Source of the DNA: Mya arenaria | Lineage: Eukaryota > Mollusca > Bivalvia > Myida > Myidae | DNA: 64,000 nt | Direction of reading: 5' to 3' | Assembly: GCF_026914265.1 (NCBI RefSeq) | Contig: NC_069136.1 | Location: 37,490,362-37,554,361, forward strand | Shown: piece after piece, positions 50,125 through 62,297 of the stretch | How positions within the stretch are numbered: the stretch's first letter is position 1 | Layout of the letters: each line of letters begins with the position of its first letter | The notes under the pieces: model-generated | The model's input: the letters and a program-made list of their open reading frames with translations, nothing else | Told to the model about the DNA's origin: nothing | Databases searched by the model: none | Translations under genes and position numbers: made by a program

Positions 50125-50468
50125 CATTCGGAACACCTCGTCCATTTTTCATCGTAAACAAACTCGGATGTATATGGACGGTTTACTGTATCAGAAATCT
50201 TTACATTTAACTACGTTGCAAGTAGATGGCATAGAAATTTCAATAGAGCAGTAAAACCTATTACCTTTACTCATGGGTGGAAATCTAAATTATTTATGCA
50301 ATAATACACTTCACCGGCTATCAATTCAAACTTAGTAATGCAAAATGCACGTTCAAACACTAAAATTATTTAATACTATGTTTTTCAATTTTACAAACTA
50401 ATTCTACAGATGTACCGGCATACATCCGAGGTTGTTTTCGATGGGGAAAAGCTGAGGATTTCCGATTG
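50125..50468. mobile_element. Second copy of the cattcggaact MITE family
   Basis: Begins cattcggaacacctcgtcc and ends gctgaggatttccgattg. Interior blocks (aactcggatgtat, tgtaccggcatacatccgag) match the copy at 30157-30487. No clear target-site duplication, so it is older. Confidence 0.65.
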
Positions 50469-50582
50469 CGCAAATAGTCGCTCACGACAGCCTACGTTGG
50501 TTCCCCGCTTGTAGTGTATGCGCATTGATATTACAGGGAGGCTAAACAAAACTGTTTGCTATTGCGATAACTTAGGCGACTA

Positions 50583-50984
50583 TTAAAGGAACTAGACACA
50601 AGATGGTCCAAAAATCGGCAAATGTAGTATTTCCTCAAAACAAGCCTTAGGCTAGTATTGTCCTTGCGAGCTTGAAGGAAGCCGATGATACGTCACTTTT
50701 TATGGCTAAAATAATAAACGCAACAACTGTATTGCTATCTAATCTGTGTTTCCCCGTTTAAAATAGCGCATACCGGTTTCCCAGTTTGTTCATGAGTAAA
50801 GATTAATATACCGACGCTATTTTTAAACTAACTGGGCTTTAGTGGTAGACAACCGTAGTCAAGTTGGAATTTGAAAAATGCGCAAAAACTGCGAAATATC
50901 CATGTGTCATATGCGATGAGTACACAACGATGTCAATTTTCTTTTTCTCTTGCAATAGTATCATCTGGTGTCTAGTCCCTTTAA
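50583..50984. mobile_element. MITE with ctagacacca termini, copy 2
   Basis: Begins ttaaaggaactagacacaag and ends catctggtgtctagtccctt + taaa. Interior blocks (ccaaaaatcggcaaatg, ctcttgcaatagtatcatc) match the copy at 28341-28816 in the opposite orientation. Confidence 0.7.
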
Positions 50985-51335
50985 AATGCACTCTAACAAT
51001 TAATACAATTGTTTTAACTTACCGAAAAGGATGAATAAATATCGGAAAAAAACGTCATTATGAATGATACCGTGTTTAGTTTAAAAGACAGGTGCAGCAA
51101 ACACGGTATTTCTACATTATGAGGTAATAGTTAATCACTGTAAATCTTTTAAGACCAACCAGTCATTTAATATGTGTGCGTTTTAGCTATAAAATAAACG
51201 GTTACAAACTTGTTATCAGTTATTTATATTTTCCATAAATGTATTATTTAGGGAAATAGGTAAAGATTTATCGCTCAAAATGTATGCTTGTTATACATGT
51301 GTATGTACTGATTTTAAATAAGAGTGCCACTTTAA
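50980..51335 (+). mobile_element. ~370-bp MITE family, copy D
   Basis: Runs from tttaaaatgcactctaac to aataagagtgccactttaaa. Its left TTTAAA coincides with the right end of the MITE at 50583-50984, so the two abut or share a target. Confidence 0.7.
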
Positions 51336-51699
51336 ATAATTTTAGAATTGAGTACAAGATTACCTCAAACAGAACATGGAAAACAAAGAATGCTCAGGTT
51401 TCATTTTTATTAGAAAATATTAGCTACCCATTTGCTGTGTATCTGTGATAACTGTTTTCTCATTAAAATGGAGCAAATATTTTGACCTTTTGACAATTTG
51501 TATTTTAAAGGACCCCATTGGAAATAAGTTGTAAAACTTTATGGGTTATCCTGTGAAAATATACATGTCTTAATCTTAATGTTTTTGTCATTTTAATTGT
51601 AAGTCGTTATCATTTTTTGATAATATCTTCCTTTTGTGAAAGTTTCATTCAATCAATCATAACTAACTAAACAGTTTATAGAGGTTAAACTTTGATTGT

Positions 51700-51812
51700 A
51701 TCTTTATATATACTCTCTTATTATAACAGCCTGGGACCAATAACAATAATCGTTACTCCCAGTCATAACTTGACATATATATTGTACAAATAAAATGAAA
51801 TGAAATGAAATT
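51700..51812 (+). mobile_element. Possible LINE 3' end with (aaatg)n tail
   Basis: tgtacaaataaaatgaaatgaaatgaaat follows a short non-repetitive stretch, the look of a CR1/RTE-type 3' end with a short tandem tail. No reverse transcriptase is present. Confidence 0.3.
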
Positions 51813-51982
51813 GCTCGATTTTTATCCCCGCCCGCCCACTCTTTATTACTCTTTCCCCCCGCTCTTAAATATTATTGATTCAATAAAAAAAAGTTGAACT
51901 TATGCCAGTATTTGCGTATCTGTCCGGTACTCTCCGGGACAGGCGTTAATTCATACCTACGGGGTCGATCTATAACATTCAC

Positions 51983-52320
51983 TTTTAAGGCCTAGTTGAA
52001 GCCTTCTATAAGTGACCCCCCCCCCCCCCCCCCTTTCCAAAGAAATAAAAATACAAAAAATAAATAAATAAACTGTGTATAGTACACAACCTATGTTTAC
52101 TGATATTGATCTACTCGCCTTGATCCCTCTTATCAGATCTCTGATCTGAGTATCCTGCTGTGCAGTTTTAGAAGTTTTATTATAGAAATGGACCCTAAAT
52201 GGCCCTGAGCCAATAAACGAATACACAGGAAATCGGCGCCTACTGTGACACCAGTGCAATTGGCAGGAGATGCACAGTAGGGGATTATCATGTCAAATAT
52301 CCTTAAACTAGGCCTTCAAA
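51983..52320 (-). mobile_element. MITE family with aggcctagtt termini, copy 2
   Basis: Opposite orientation to the copy at 16121-16413, with the same termini and internal blocks (cttatcagatctctgatctg, gaccctaaatggccc). It contains a C run of about 17 bp. Confidence 0.65.
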
Positions 52321-52619
52321 AATAGGAAATTTGTTACGATCGTCTTTGTGGTTCGTCTAGAAACATATGTGTGTGGTCCAGTGAGAAAGAGTGTGAACAC
52401 ATATTCAACGGTGAAACAGTCATCTAAGAAAAAAAATGTGACCCATTTAAAACAAAATTGATAAAAACCTAGCTGTTGAATTGTATTGGCCTTGACGATG
52501 CTAGAAATGAAGCAGGCTTCCCGAAAAGTTCTGATTAGATTGCTCGAAATCTGAAAGGGGCTGTACCCCGTATGATAAAAAAGCGGGAAAAAAGAAAATT
52601 GTCGAAAACTGATATAAAC

Positions 52620-53050
52620 TTGGCATCGATGTGTACAATCCATTTAAACTTACTAACTGAAGTACCACATAGTTTACAATTTATTTAAGTTTAGCAGTTA
52701 TTTCGTATTTTTCCATTAAAAAAGATTACTGGGTATGTCGACAAGGTAGAATTCATTCCTTATGCGTGATTGGCTAGTCGGTGTTATCACGTGATATTAC
52801 CGAGGTAGGTTTATAGCTTAATTATGTCACCCAATTAGAGTAAGCCGTCGTAGCTTAGTGGATACGACGTTGGACTGTTATTTGGCGACACGGGTTCGAA
52901 CCCAGTCACCGACACATTTTTTTTTTACAATTTGGTACTTTTTTACAACTATAATATAAAAGCGTAACACATTCTATTAGATAATTGTCCTGAGATTCGT
53001 TACAGAAAAAAGACGTTTTTTAGTGTCAATCTGGTGTACAGTCCCTTTAA
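52620..53050. mobile_element. MITE-like element with internal tRNA-like box B
   Basis: A gatgtgtacaatccatttaa end faces a ggtgtacagtccctttaa end. A tRNA-like stretch lies inside at 52846-52915 (tagcttagtggatacgac; gggttcgaaccc), followed by a T run. The acceptor-stem halves do not pair, so it is not a functional tRNA gene. Confidence 0.4.
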
Positions 53051-53067
53051 TATCAAACTTATTTCCG

Positions 53068-53360
53068 TTTTGATCACAAGGGTTTCGGTGGTTTGTAAAC
53101 CTGTTTCGAAAGTTTTTCTTGAAGTAACAAATGAGTGGGTTTGTGTACAGCTTCAACACCATGATGAAGCTTCTGCATATAGCCAGTATTTCTCATGCAG
53201 TTTCTTCAAAGCAATGATACCGCAGATGGTCGGTTGCCTGTTTTAACTAAATGGTGCTTCGAGTCATGTGTTGGATCACTGCCCGCCATGTTTTTGTTGT
53301 TTTTTTTCAAAGTGATCTAGTTTTGGATTGAACGAAACGACGAAACCATTATTGATCTTT
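53068..53360. repeat. Interspersed repeat pair, copy 2
   Basis: Matches 31395-31700 (gcatatagccagtatttctc; gcctgttttaactaaatggt). No coding sequence. Confidence 0.7.
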
Positions 53361-53483
53361 AGAAAGAAGAAACAATGGAAGAAGATTTGCAATTCTTTAT
53401 TCTTTAATCTGCACTCAGTCTTGAGACTGTTTGTATTCATGGCCACGGATATCCCAGAGTCACATACTTGTACATCGCACTAG

Positions 53484-54165
53484 CGGGTCCAGGGTCGGGG
53501 AGGGGAGGGCATACACTAAAATCGTCCAAGTTTATTTTTTATTTCAATATAGGAGAGAAAAATATAAAAATACGCCCAAAATGGACCATTTCGGACAAGA
53601 TATTGTTAAATCCCTCCTGTCAAAACTTGAAACCAAGTTAAAATCGGTTCTGATACGGGGGCGCAAGTCAAAATGGTATGCCCCTTAGTTACTCCCCCTC
53701 TATAAAAATCCTGGATCCGCTCCTGAAACCCCCCTTCCAACACTTTACAATATTCGGTTCGAAAGAAGGGGCGCAAGTCAAAAGCTTACACTCCCAAAAT
53801 ACGCCCCCTTCTAACAAAAATCCTGGATCCGCCCCTGAATACCCCCCTCCCAAAACTTTACAATATTCGGTTCGAAAGAAGGGGCGCAAGTCAAAAGCTT
53901 ACACTCCTAAAATACGCCCTCTCTAACAAAAATCCTGGATCCACCCCTGAATACCCCCCTCCCAAAACTTTACAATATTCGGTTCGAAAGAAGGGGCGCA
54001 AGTCAAAAGCTTACACTCCTAAAATACGCCCCTCTAACAAAAATCCTGGAACCGCCCCTGAATACCCCAAAACTTAACAATATTCGGTTCGAAAGAAGGG
54101 GCGCAATTCAAAATCATACATCCCTTAAATACGCCCCCTCTAACGTCAAAATCTGGATCCACCAC
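53484..54165 (+). repeat. Interspersed repeat with ~4 internal tandem ~110-bp units
   Basis: Units share caatattcggttcgaaagaa, ggggcgcaagtcaaaa and aatcctggatccgcccctga. The gaaagaagggg anchor falls near 53761, 53874, 53986 and 54091. The left part matches an inverted copy at 60895-61175. Confidence 0.75.
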
Positions 54166-54725
54166 TGTATTTGATTCGTGATATTAATTCAAATCAAACA
54201 TATGTTAGACCGAGTCTTTGTCGAGACATTTCCGTTAACAAAATCTGCCAATTCAGTTTACTAATCCATTTAGAATTCTTCTGCTAAAAGCTCAGTAAAA
54301 ACTACTTCTTTCGCGTATAACATGACTATTTTCTTAAACCATCCCTTTAAACTAATGTGCGGTTCTGATATGTATAAACAACCTTTTGAAGTCACTCAAA
54401 GATAATTGAGAATTGTAAACGTAAATATTTTTTCCATATATTTAGTCATACTAATGACGTTCTCAGCCATTCACAATATTTTGATTAGGCCAAACCAAAT
54501 TTGTGTTGTTTTTTTTCCAATGACATTTCAAACAATAGGGTTAACATTAGACTTAACATATGTTGAAAAATGGTTTAATGTGATTATCATAAATATGATT
54601 CCTAAGTATAAGAACTCTTAACGAATGAATATAACGCAAATTATTGAAAAACAAAAATAGTGAGCTTAGCTTAATTCTGTTATAAGGGACTTAAGAAGTT
54701 TTGAGAAATTGGGGCCAGCTTGTTT

Positions 54726-55537
54726 CGGAAACAAACCGACCTATATCGCTATTGTAGAAAGTTTTAAATTTAAAATGCTCAACATTTAACCTGTTCACTC
54801 ATAAATGAACAATTTCTTTAGGAAATTACGAAAACAAATCCACATTACGGCAAAAAAAATGGAAGCCGGGGGTTGGGAGGAAAACATAGGGTCGGTCGGG
54901 TTACTTGAAACAAACAATTATTTTTTAAAACCTTAGCCTTATAATGGGGCATTCGATTTCTTGCTCGGGAGTGAGCGATTCTTTTAAATCGAACCAAAGT
55001 TTTACGCCAGATCTATTAAAATATAAGGTTTCTGATATTCTGTTTTGACGTATTTGCTACTATAAACTTGTCAGTGCTTAAGAATGCCGATCAACGATTA
55101 TTTCTCATAATGTTGTTAAACCTTAAGGCATTGAGTTCAAACGAAGACCGGTAAGTTTAGTTAATAATTGTTATCTGAAAATAGATTTAATACGCACGGT
55201 AAATATTCAATCGAACATTATAATTGGACAAACGTTAAAATTTAAGTCGATACTAAATTGTAGAGTAGCACATTAGAGCATATGTTACAGCTATCGATCA
55301 TTTCGGTTTAGGAAACAATCATTAAATGGCTTAAGTTCTGATTGCATGTTATATTTAATTAAACGGATTAAATGGGAAATTTGAGATTTTACTTTGTTTT
55401 CGTAGTCTATACCCGGGAAGAATAATTTTTCAAAGGTAAGACGGATTTTGTATGTAAATTTCTATTTATCTGTGATTTTGCTTTGCTATTTTGTTAAATC
55501 AATTTTTTATTGCCTTTATTCATGTCTTCGCATATGT
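54726..55537. other. Intergenic DNA, nothing recognised
   Basis: AT-rich, with no open frame above chance and no clear repeat. Confidence 0.5.
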
Positions 55538-55860
55538 TTTAAAGATGCACTTTTACTCCCAAATAAGATTTACTACATTTAATAATATTGTTCTAATATT
55601 CAAAAGGGGATGAATAAACGTCGAAAACAATGGTTCTTTTGAACGATAGCGAGTTTAATTTGAAAGAAATGAGCATAAAACACCGTACTACTACCGTATT
55701 AGACTATAGTAGATCACAGTAAATCTTTTAGCATTCAGCAATCAGTTAATATCTTTGTACTCTCTGCTATTAAATACACGGTTACAATATTGTTATCAGT
55801 ATTTAATATTTTTCATACATGTATTATTTAGTAAGTAGTTAAAGGTTTATCAGCCAAATT
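55538..55860 (+). mobile_element. ~370-bp MITE family, copy E (right end missing)
   Basis: Begins tttaaagatgcacttttact and follows the family to gtttatcagccaaatt, where similarity stops. It lies about 330 bp from inverted copy F. Confidence 0.65.
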
Positions 55861-56187
55861 ATTTTTTTAATGTTTGGTACCAAATTCGATGTTTGTTTAG
55901 AATAATGAAAAACAAGCTGTGGTTTCAAGAAAGTATTTTTACTAAGTGCAGCACGGGTCAGCTGTTTTTTAAAGGGACTCGTACAGGCTGTATAGGGTCG
56001 GGTATCGCCAAAAAAAATGAAATGTGAAATAAGAACAAATGCTTGTTGCAATAATAAAATTGTATTCTATTGTCAATAATTATTTAGAAATGTGATAGAA
56101 AATGATATTTTTTGCCGAAAAGCGATAGAAACACTATGGGCAATTGAAACAGTTTATTCATATTTTAGCTTACAAAATACTTCATAT

Positions 56188-56580
56188 ATAAAAGTGACAC
56201 TCTTATTCAAAATCAATACATTCACATGTATAACAAACATACATTTTGAGTGATAAACCTTTAACTACTTACTAAATACTTCATTTATAAAAAATATTAA
56301 TCACTTAAAACAAGATTGTAACCATGTATTATATCGCTGAAAACGCAAAACTATAAAATGATTGATGAATGCTAAAAGATTAACTGTGATTTACTAACAT
56401 CTCGTAAGGTAGAAATATTATGTTTTCTTCACCTTTTTTGTCTCTTTTTTTCTTTCAAATTTAACTCGGTATCCTTCATAAGAACCATTGTTTTTGACAT
56501 TTATTCATCCTTTTTGGTATATTAAAACAATTGTATTAATTTTGGTAAATCTTATTTCGGAGTAAGAGTGCATCTTTAAA
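56188..56580 (-). mobile_element. ~370-bp MITE family, copy F
   Basis: Inverted copy from tataaaagtgacactcttat to gtaagagtgcatctttaaa, with an inserted T/C-rich stretch near 56430-56455. Confidence 0.7.
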
Positions 56581-56853
56581 TAATATTGAGTACGTTTTTA
56601 TTATGCATTTTTGTTTATAACGACACTAAACACTACTACCTTATATATAAGTAATTAACCCTCTGACAAAACAAAAGCAACTATTCAGATATTTCACAAT
56701 ACAGTAATTGAATATCTGTGTGATTACAACGTATACTAAGTGCAGAAGATACTAGTGTCTGGTGTAAAATGTTTTCATTTTAAAGTAAAAGCATGCTTAC
56801 ATTTTAACCAGTCTGTTAATTCAAAACATTAACACTCATCTCAACTCAAATGC

Positions 56854-57107
56854 AGGGACGGTATGCATAAAACATACTAAGTCATTTCCTAACTTATGTC
56901 ATTTTCATATGTTAAGTACCTCATTTAGCATTCGATCTAATAACTTCATAATAATTCTTTATTATCAAAAATTTGATTCAATATATATGCGAAAACATGT
57001 ATACTTTTCTTTAATTTTACTAAAAGACTATTTTATTAAAAATAAATAAATAGGAAATTGACTTAAGTTAAGAAATGACTTAAGGTGTTTTTTTTAATAC
57101 CGGCCCT
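56854..57107. mobile_element. ~254-bp MITE (gggacggtat termini), unexpanded copy
   Basis: Left gggacggtatgcataaaaca then tactaagtcatttcctaact. The right end is its inverted repeat: agttaagaaatgacttaagg ... aataccggccct. A second element with the same ends lies at 57245-59650. Confidence 0.7.
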
Positions 57108-57244
57108 AGGATTGATCCGTATGTAATGGGTAAATTGACTATATTCTGAATGTTTTCAATGGGGTCTGGTGCCCTAATTTCTATACATAATATTGTGCCA
57201 GTTGGACTAAAAATAAGCAAAATATCAGGCTACCGGATTAATCC

Positions 57245-59650
57245 TGGGACGGTAATCATAAAGCATATTAAGTCGTTTCCTAACTTAAGTTCATTTCTTA
57301 AAATTTTCATAGTCGAATTACAAGAAATGCACAAGTGTTTTGCTTAATTACGTTTAATGCAAATAATGTATTTAGGAAAGTCTTTATGTTTTATTTCATA
57401 TGACTAAGGAGATACTAAACTTAGGAAAGTGACATAAGTTAGGAAATGACTTTCATTTCCTATCTTAAGGCATTTCCTATCTTAAAGCATTTTCTATCTT
57501 AAGACATTTAATTTCCTATCTTAAGTCTTTTCCTATCTTAAGTCATAGCTTAAGTCGTTTTCTATCTTAAGTCATTTCCTATCTTAAGACATTACCTATC
57601 TTAAGTCATTTCCTATTTTAAGTCATTTCCTTTCTTAAGGCATTACCTATTTTAAGTTATTTTCTATCTTAAGTCATTTCCTATCTCGATGCATTACCTA
57701 TTTTAAGTCATTTTCTATCTTAAGTCATTTCCTATCTTAAGGCATTACCTATCTTAAGGCATTACCTATCTTAAGTCATTTCCTATCTTAAGTCATTTCC
57801 TATCTCAAGGCATTACCTATCTTAAGTCATTTCCTATCTTAAGGCATTACCTATCTTAAGTCATTTCCTATCTTAAGGCATTACCTATCGTAAGTCATTT
57901 CCTATCTTAAGGCATTACCTATCTCAAGGCATTACCTATCTTAAGTCATTTTCTTTCTTAAGGCATTTGCTATCTTAATGCATTTCCTATCTTAAGGCAT
58001 TACCTATCTTAAGGCATTTCCTATCTTAAGTCATTTTCTATCTTAAGGCATTTCCTATCTTAAGGCATTTCCTATCTTAAGTCATTTCCTATCTTAAGGC
58101 ATTACCTATCTTCAGGTATTACCTATCGTAAGGCATTACCTATCTTAAGTCATTTTCTATCTTAAGGCATTTCCTATCTTAAGGCATTTCCTATCTTAAG
58201 TCATTTCCTATCTTAAGGCATTACCTATCTTAAGTCATTTCCTATCTTCAGGCATTTCCTATCTTAAGTCATTTCCTATCTTAAGGCATTACCTATCTTC
58301 AGGCATTTCCTATCTTCAGGCATTTCCTATCTTAAGGCATTACCTATCTTAAGTCATTTCCTATCTTCAGGCATTTCCTATCTTAAGTCATTTCCTATCT
58401 TAAGGCATTTCCTATCTTAAGTCATTTCCTATCTTAAGGCATTTCCTATCTTAAGTCATTTCCTATCTTAAGTCATTTCCTATCTTCAGGCATTTCCTAT
58501 CTTAAGTCATTTCCTATCTTAAGGCATTACCTATCTTAAGTCATTTCCTATCTTAAGGCATTTCCTATCTTAAGTCATTTCCTATCTTAAGGCATTACCT
58601 TTCTTAAGGCATTACCTATCTTAAGTCATTTCCTATCTTAAGTCATTTCCTATCTTAAGGCATTACCTATCTTAAGTCATTTCCTATCTTAAGTCATTTC
58701 CTATCTTCAGGCATTTCCTATCTTAAGGCATTACCTATCTTAAGTCATTTCCTATCTTCAGGCATTTCCTATCTTAAGTCATTTCCTATCTTCAGGCATT
58801 TCTTATTTTAAGTCATTTCCTGTCTTAAGGCATTACCTATCTTAAGGCATTACCTATCTTAAGGCATTTCCTATCTTCAGGCATTTCCTATCTTAAGTCA
58901 TTTCCAATCTTAAGGCATTACCTATCTTAAGGCATTTCCTATCTTAAGGCATTACCTATCTTCAGGCATTTCCTATCTTAAGGCATTTCCTATCTTCAGG
59001 CATTTCCTATCTTAAGGCATTTCCTATCTTAAGGCATTACCTATCTTAAGTCATTTCCTATCTTAAGGCATTACCTATCTTAAGTCATTTCCTATCTTAA
59101 GGCATTACCTATCTTAAGTCATTTCCTATCTTAAGGCATTACCTATCTTAAGTCATTTCCTATCTTCAGGCATTTCCTATCTTAAGGCATTACCTATCTT
59201 GAGGCATTTCCTATCTTCAGGCATTCTCTATCTTAAGTCATTTCCTATCTTAAGTCATTTCCTATCTTAAGGCATTACCTATCTTAAGTCATTTCCTATC
59301 TTAAGGCATTACCTATCTTAAGTCATTTCCTATCTTAAGGCATTACCTATCTTAAGTCATTTCCTATCTTCAGGCATTTCCTATCTTAAGGCATTTCCTA
59401 TCTTAAGGCATTTCCTATCTTCAGGCATTCTCTATCTTAAGTCATTTCCTATCTTAAGTCATTTCCTATCTTAAGTCATTTCCTATCATAAGGCATTTCC
59501 TATCTTCAGCCATTTCCTATCCTAAGGCATTCTCTATCTTAAGTCATTTTCCTAAGTAAAACACTGATCATATGATGGAATAGTTTGATAATAACAGAAA
59601 AACTTAAGCATCAGTTAAGAATTGACTTAAAATGATTTATGAATTCCATC
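57245..59650. mobile_element. Same MITE family, enlarged to 2.4 kb by an internal minisatellite
   Basis: Left gggacggtaatcataaagca then tattaagtcgtttcctaact. Right end inverted: cagttaagaattgacttaaa ... catccatt. Nearly all of the interior is the 17-bp array at 57455-59555, whose unit resembles the element's own terminal block. Confidence 0.65.
57455..59555. repeat. 2.1-kb minisatellite, 17-bp unit (~123 copies)
   Basis: Unit cctatcttaagtcattt with main variants aagGcat, ttCagg and catTAcc. Most units contain the palindrome CTTAAG. Variants form short runs with two- to four-unit periodicity. Confidence 0.95.
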
Positions 59651-60159
59651 CATTATTTTATTGACTTACACCGGAATAGACTCACCTTGACCTCTCTAAG
59701 GGCCGTTTCGCTCCTGTGAGAGATTTTCTTAAGACGAGTGCAAAACTACTATTTAACATATCCCCCAGGCCAAAATATCACACAAATACTCAAGACAAAT
59801 CTCACTCTCACTCTCAACTTAATTCACCACAAAGAGCGTAGTTTTATTCAAAATCATGCATGTTTTGATACGTTTTGAAAACTTATTTTCTCATAAGATG
59901 TGTTGTTAATATATGTGTCATTAGTTGAAAGAAAACAAATTCTAGACCAAATGATATACTCGAGTATTCCTTAAGAAATTGTACTCAAATACATTTTTTT
60001 CGCTGTGTAATATTTTACATTAGGAATCTTCACAAAAAGACGTTATTCAACTTATTCTTTGATATAATGCGCTTTTAAAACTTGTAAAACATATATATGA
60101 TTTTAATAACTTTTCATTTTATGTGGTTAGATGAGATAAGCCTAAGATTAAGATTTGGT

Positions 60160-60366
60160 TTATATGCCTAGTTTAAACCTTCTATAAATTACCCCACACC
60201 CCGACCCACCCCCAATCTGTGTACAGTACACAACCTCTGTGTGTTGATCCTAATCTTATTGACCTCTTATCAGATCGCTGATCTGAGTATCCTGCTGTGC
60301 AGTTTTGGAGGTTTTATTATAGTAAAGGACCCTAAATGGCAAACGTTCCTTAAACTAGGCCTTTAA
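60160..60366 (-). mobile_element. MITE family with aggcctagtt termini, copy 3 (shorter)
   Basis: Has tgcctagtttaaaccttcta at one end and taaactaggcctttaa at the other, with the shared cttatcagatcgctgatctg block. It lacks part of the interior present in the other two copies. Confidence 0.6.
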
Positions 60367-60894
60367 GTAGTTTCGTGATATTGGGTCAGGTATAAAATCG
60401 CTCATATTCTTCATGCAAAATGATTCGCTACATAACGCTAATGTAAACAGCATGGTTCATGCTTTTTACTGGAATTATTGGCAATTAATATCAGAAAATA
60501 ATTCATTCTGTGTGATTTCTCTGATCCACGCACTTATTAAACTCAATTTGCACTGGAAATGTATCTAACAAATGGTTCAGATTGTTACTGAATATGTAAT
60601 TCATTTATTATTGTTGCTGTATTGTTGTATTTTAAGGGAGGGGATCGTTTGTTATTTCAGAATAGATTTTCGTACTAAAGGTTGCCACTTAACATGAAAC
60701 ACTTTGGTATGGCCTGAAGCCTGTGTCTCAAGTCTCACAACTCATGATTCAATCTGATTGTTATGTCCCTTTGTGTACCGAACATGAGAGTTACCGTGCT
60801 CTTCTTATACTATCATGGTATTAAGAATGCTTTAACGTTAAATATAAACAGCTATCAAATCTCAAACCGAAATGAAAATAATTTACATGGCAAT

Positions 60895-61175
60895 ACCAGG
60901 GGAAGATCCAGGATTTAACGTGTGAGGGGCGTTACTTAGGGCCCAAAGCTTTTTACTTGCGCCCCCCACCTTTACAATCGAAATTTATCTGCTTTAAAAT
61001 GTTGGCAGGGGGTGGGGGTAACCATTTATTGTCCAAAATGATTAATTTCGGGCGAATTTTATTCATATTCTTTTTCCTATATTGAAATAAAAAAGTAAAT
61101 TGGGACGATTTTAAGGGTGGCACACGCTGGGTGCCCCCTCGCCCACTTTCTCTCCCCCACCCCTAGATCTGGTAG
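60895..61175 (-). repeat. Inverted copy of the 53484-54165 repeat without the tandem expansion
   Basis: Shares (reversed) ccaggatttaacg, ttacttgcgcc, ccaaaatgattaatttcggg, attgaaataaaaaagtaaat and gacgattttaagggtg. A short open frame at 61117-61305 is incidental. Confidence 0.65.
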
Positions 61176-61739
61176 TGAATACTGTACCCACAAGAGAGTG
61201 CAAATTTCTCCACCATATGATTTTTCGTTTGCTCACAGCGTGAAAATTGCCTTAACATGTAAGGAAACACTTATCAATATAAAAGGTATGTTTTTTGAAG
61301 TATAGGTATAAAACGCTTGAAAATCACTTGAGAAATGAGTAGCTTATTTGACGTTCAAATAATATAGAAACCTTATCAGCAGATTTTGACTGAACCAAAG
61401 TTTTGACACTTAATGATAACTGGCGGGAGCTTCTATCAAAATACCTTTCATACTTGACAAATGTTTGTATATCTTTGTGTGAGATAAGTTGAGATATATT
61501 GGATATAAGTTTGCGAAACTTAAAGGGGAGAAGCAGTATGATTTACTATTAAACTTGTATTCACTTTTTTGTGCCTCATCAAAATGCCTAAAAAAGATAA
61601 TATAAGTAAATAGTAATGGAAAAAAATATGTGGAAACATAACGTCGTATTTGTTCCTGCTAAATTATATACTTGAGTAAAGTGTATCTCTTTCCTTTGTT
61701 TATTTTCAAGACAAAAACACTATCAGCTAACTTGTACAT

Positions 61740-61768
61740 AAACCGGAAGTTATCAAACCGGAAGTGAA
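61740..61768 (+). promoter_or_regulatory. Two ETS-like CCGGAAGT sites next to the CARD gene start
   Basis: CCGGAAGT occurs twice, about 17 bp apart, just before the ATG at 61769. This core is the binding site of ETS/GABP-type factors, which in animals often sits close to transcription start sites. Function here is inferred from sequence only. Confidence 0.4.
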
Positions 61769-61903
61769 ATGAACGCGAGGCAGCGGGAGGTGCTTCAGCA
61801 GCACCGCGGATTTCTGTCGCGCAACCTGCCATGGACGGACGGTCTGGCGCGGCAGCTGGTCAAACATGGCGTCATCACGGACACCATTGTAAAGGACATA
61901 CAG
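61769..61903 (+). CDS. CARD-domain protein, first coding exon (partial gene)
   Basis: ATG followed by 45 open codons, GC-rich against an AT-rich background, ending at donor cag|gttaga (phase 0). The peptide runs from MNARQREVLQQHRGFLSRNL through LVKHGVITDTIVKDIQ. It has the amphipathic helix pattern of the N-terminal half of a caspase recruitment domain, resembling initiator caspases (caspase-2/9-like) and CRADD-type adaptors. CARDs mediate homotypic binding in apoptosis and innate immune signalling. The rest of the gene must lie beyond position 64000; no second exon was recognised in the last 2 kb. Whether a caspase, kinase or adaptor domain follows cannot be told. Confidence 0.7.
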
Positions 61904-61952
61904 GTTAGAGTGGCTTTGTTTTGCTAATACCATTACAATCATCAGCAGTTTT

Positions 61953-61972
61953 AATTATTATTATTATTAGTT

Positions 61973-62036
<64 letters not shown>

Positions 62037-62043
62037 CATTATT

Positions 62044-62109
<66 letters not shown>

Positions 62110-62159
62110 GTTTATGTTTATTATTAATATTATTATTATTATCATTATTATTGTTTTTA

Positions 62160-62232
<73 letters not shown>

Positions 62233-62297
62233 GTATCATCATTATAATCATCATCATCATCATTATAATCATCATCATCATCAACATCATCATCATT
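61953..62297. repeat. (TTA)n then (CAT)n microsatellites
   Basis: Triplet repeats about 50 bp into the CARD gene's first intron. Because they are triplets, they create homopolymer-like open frames (poly-Ile, poly-Tyr, poly-His, poly-Met, poly-Asn) that are not genes. Confidence 0.97.

Larger units (their letters stand above)
59652..61739. other. Intergenic DNA upstream of the CARD gene
   Basis: Outside the repeats at 60160-60366 and 60895-61175, no gene or named element is seen. Confidence 0.5.

Noticed and set aside
50045-50254. 69-codon open frame
   Set aside because: Lies across a MITE end (50125-50468) and shows no protein features.
52846-52915. tRNA gene
   Set aside because: Box A and box B are present, but the acceptor-stem halves do not pair and it lies inside a MITE-like repeat; treated as tRNA-like SINE material.
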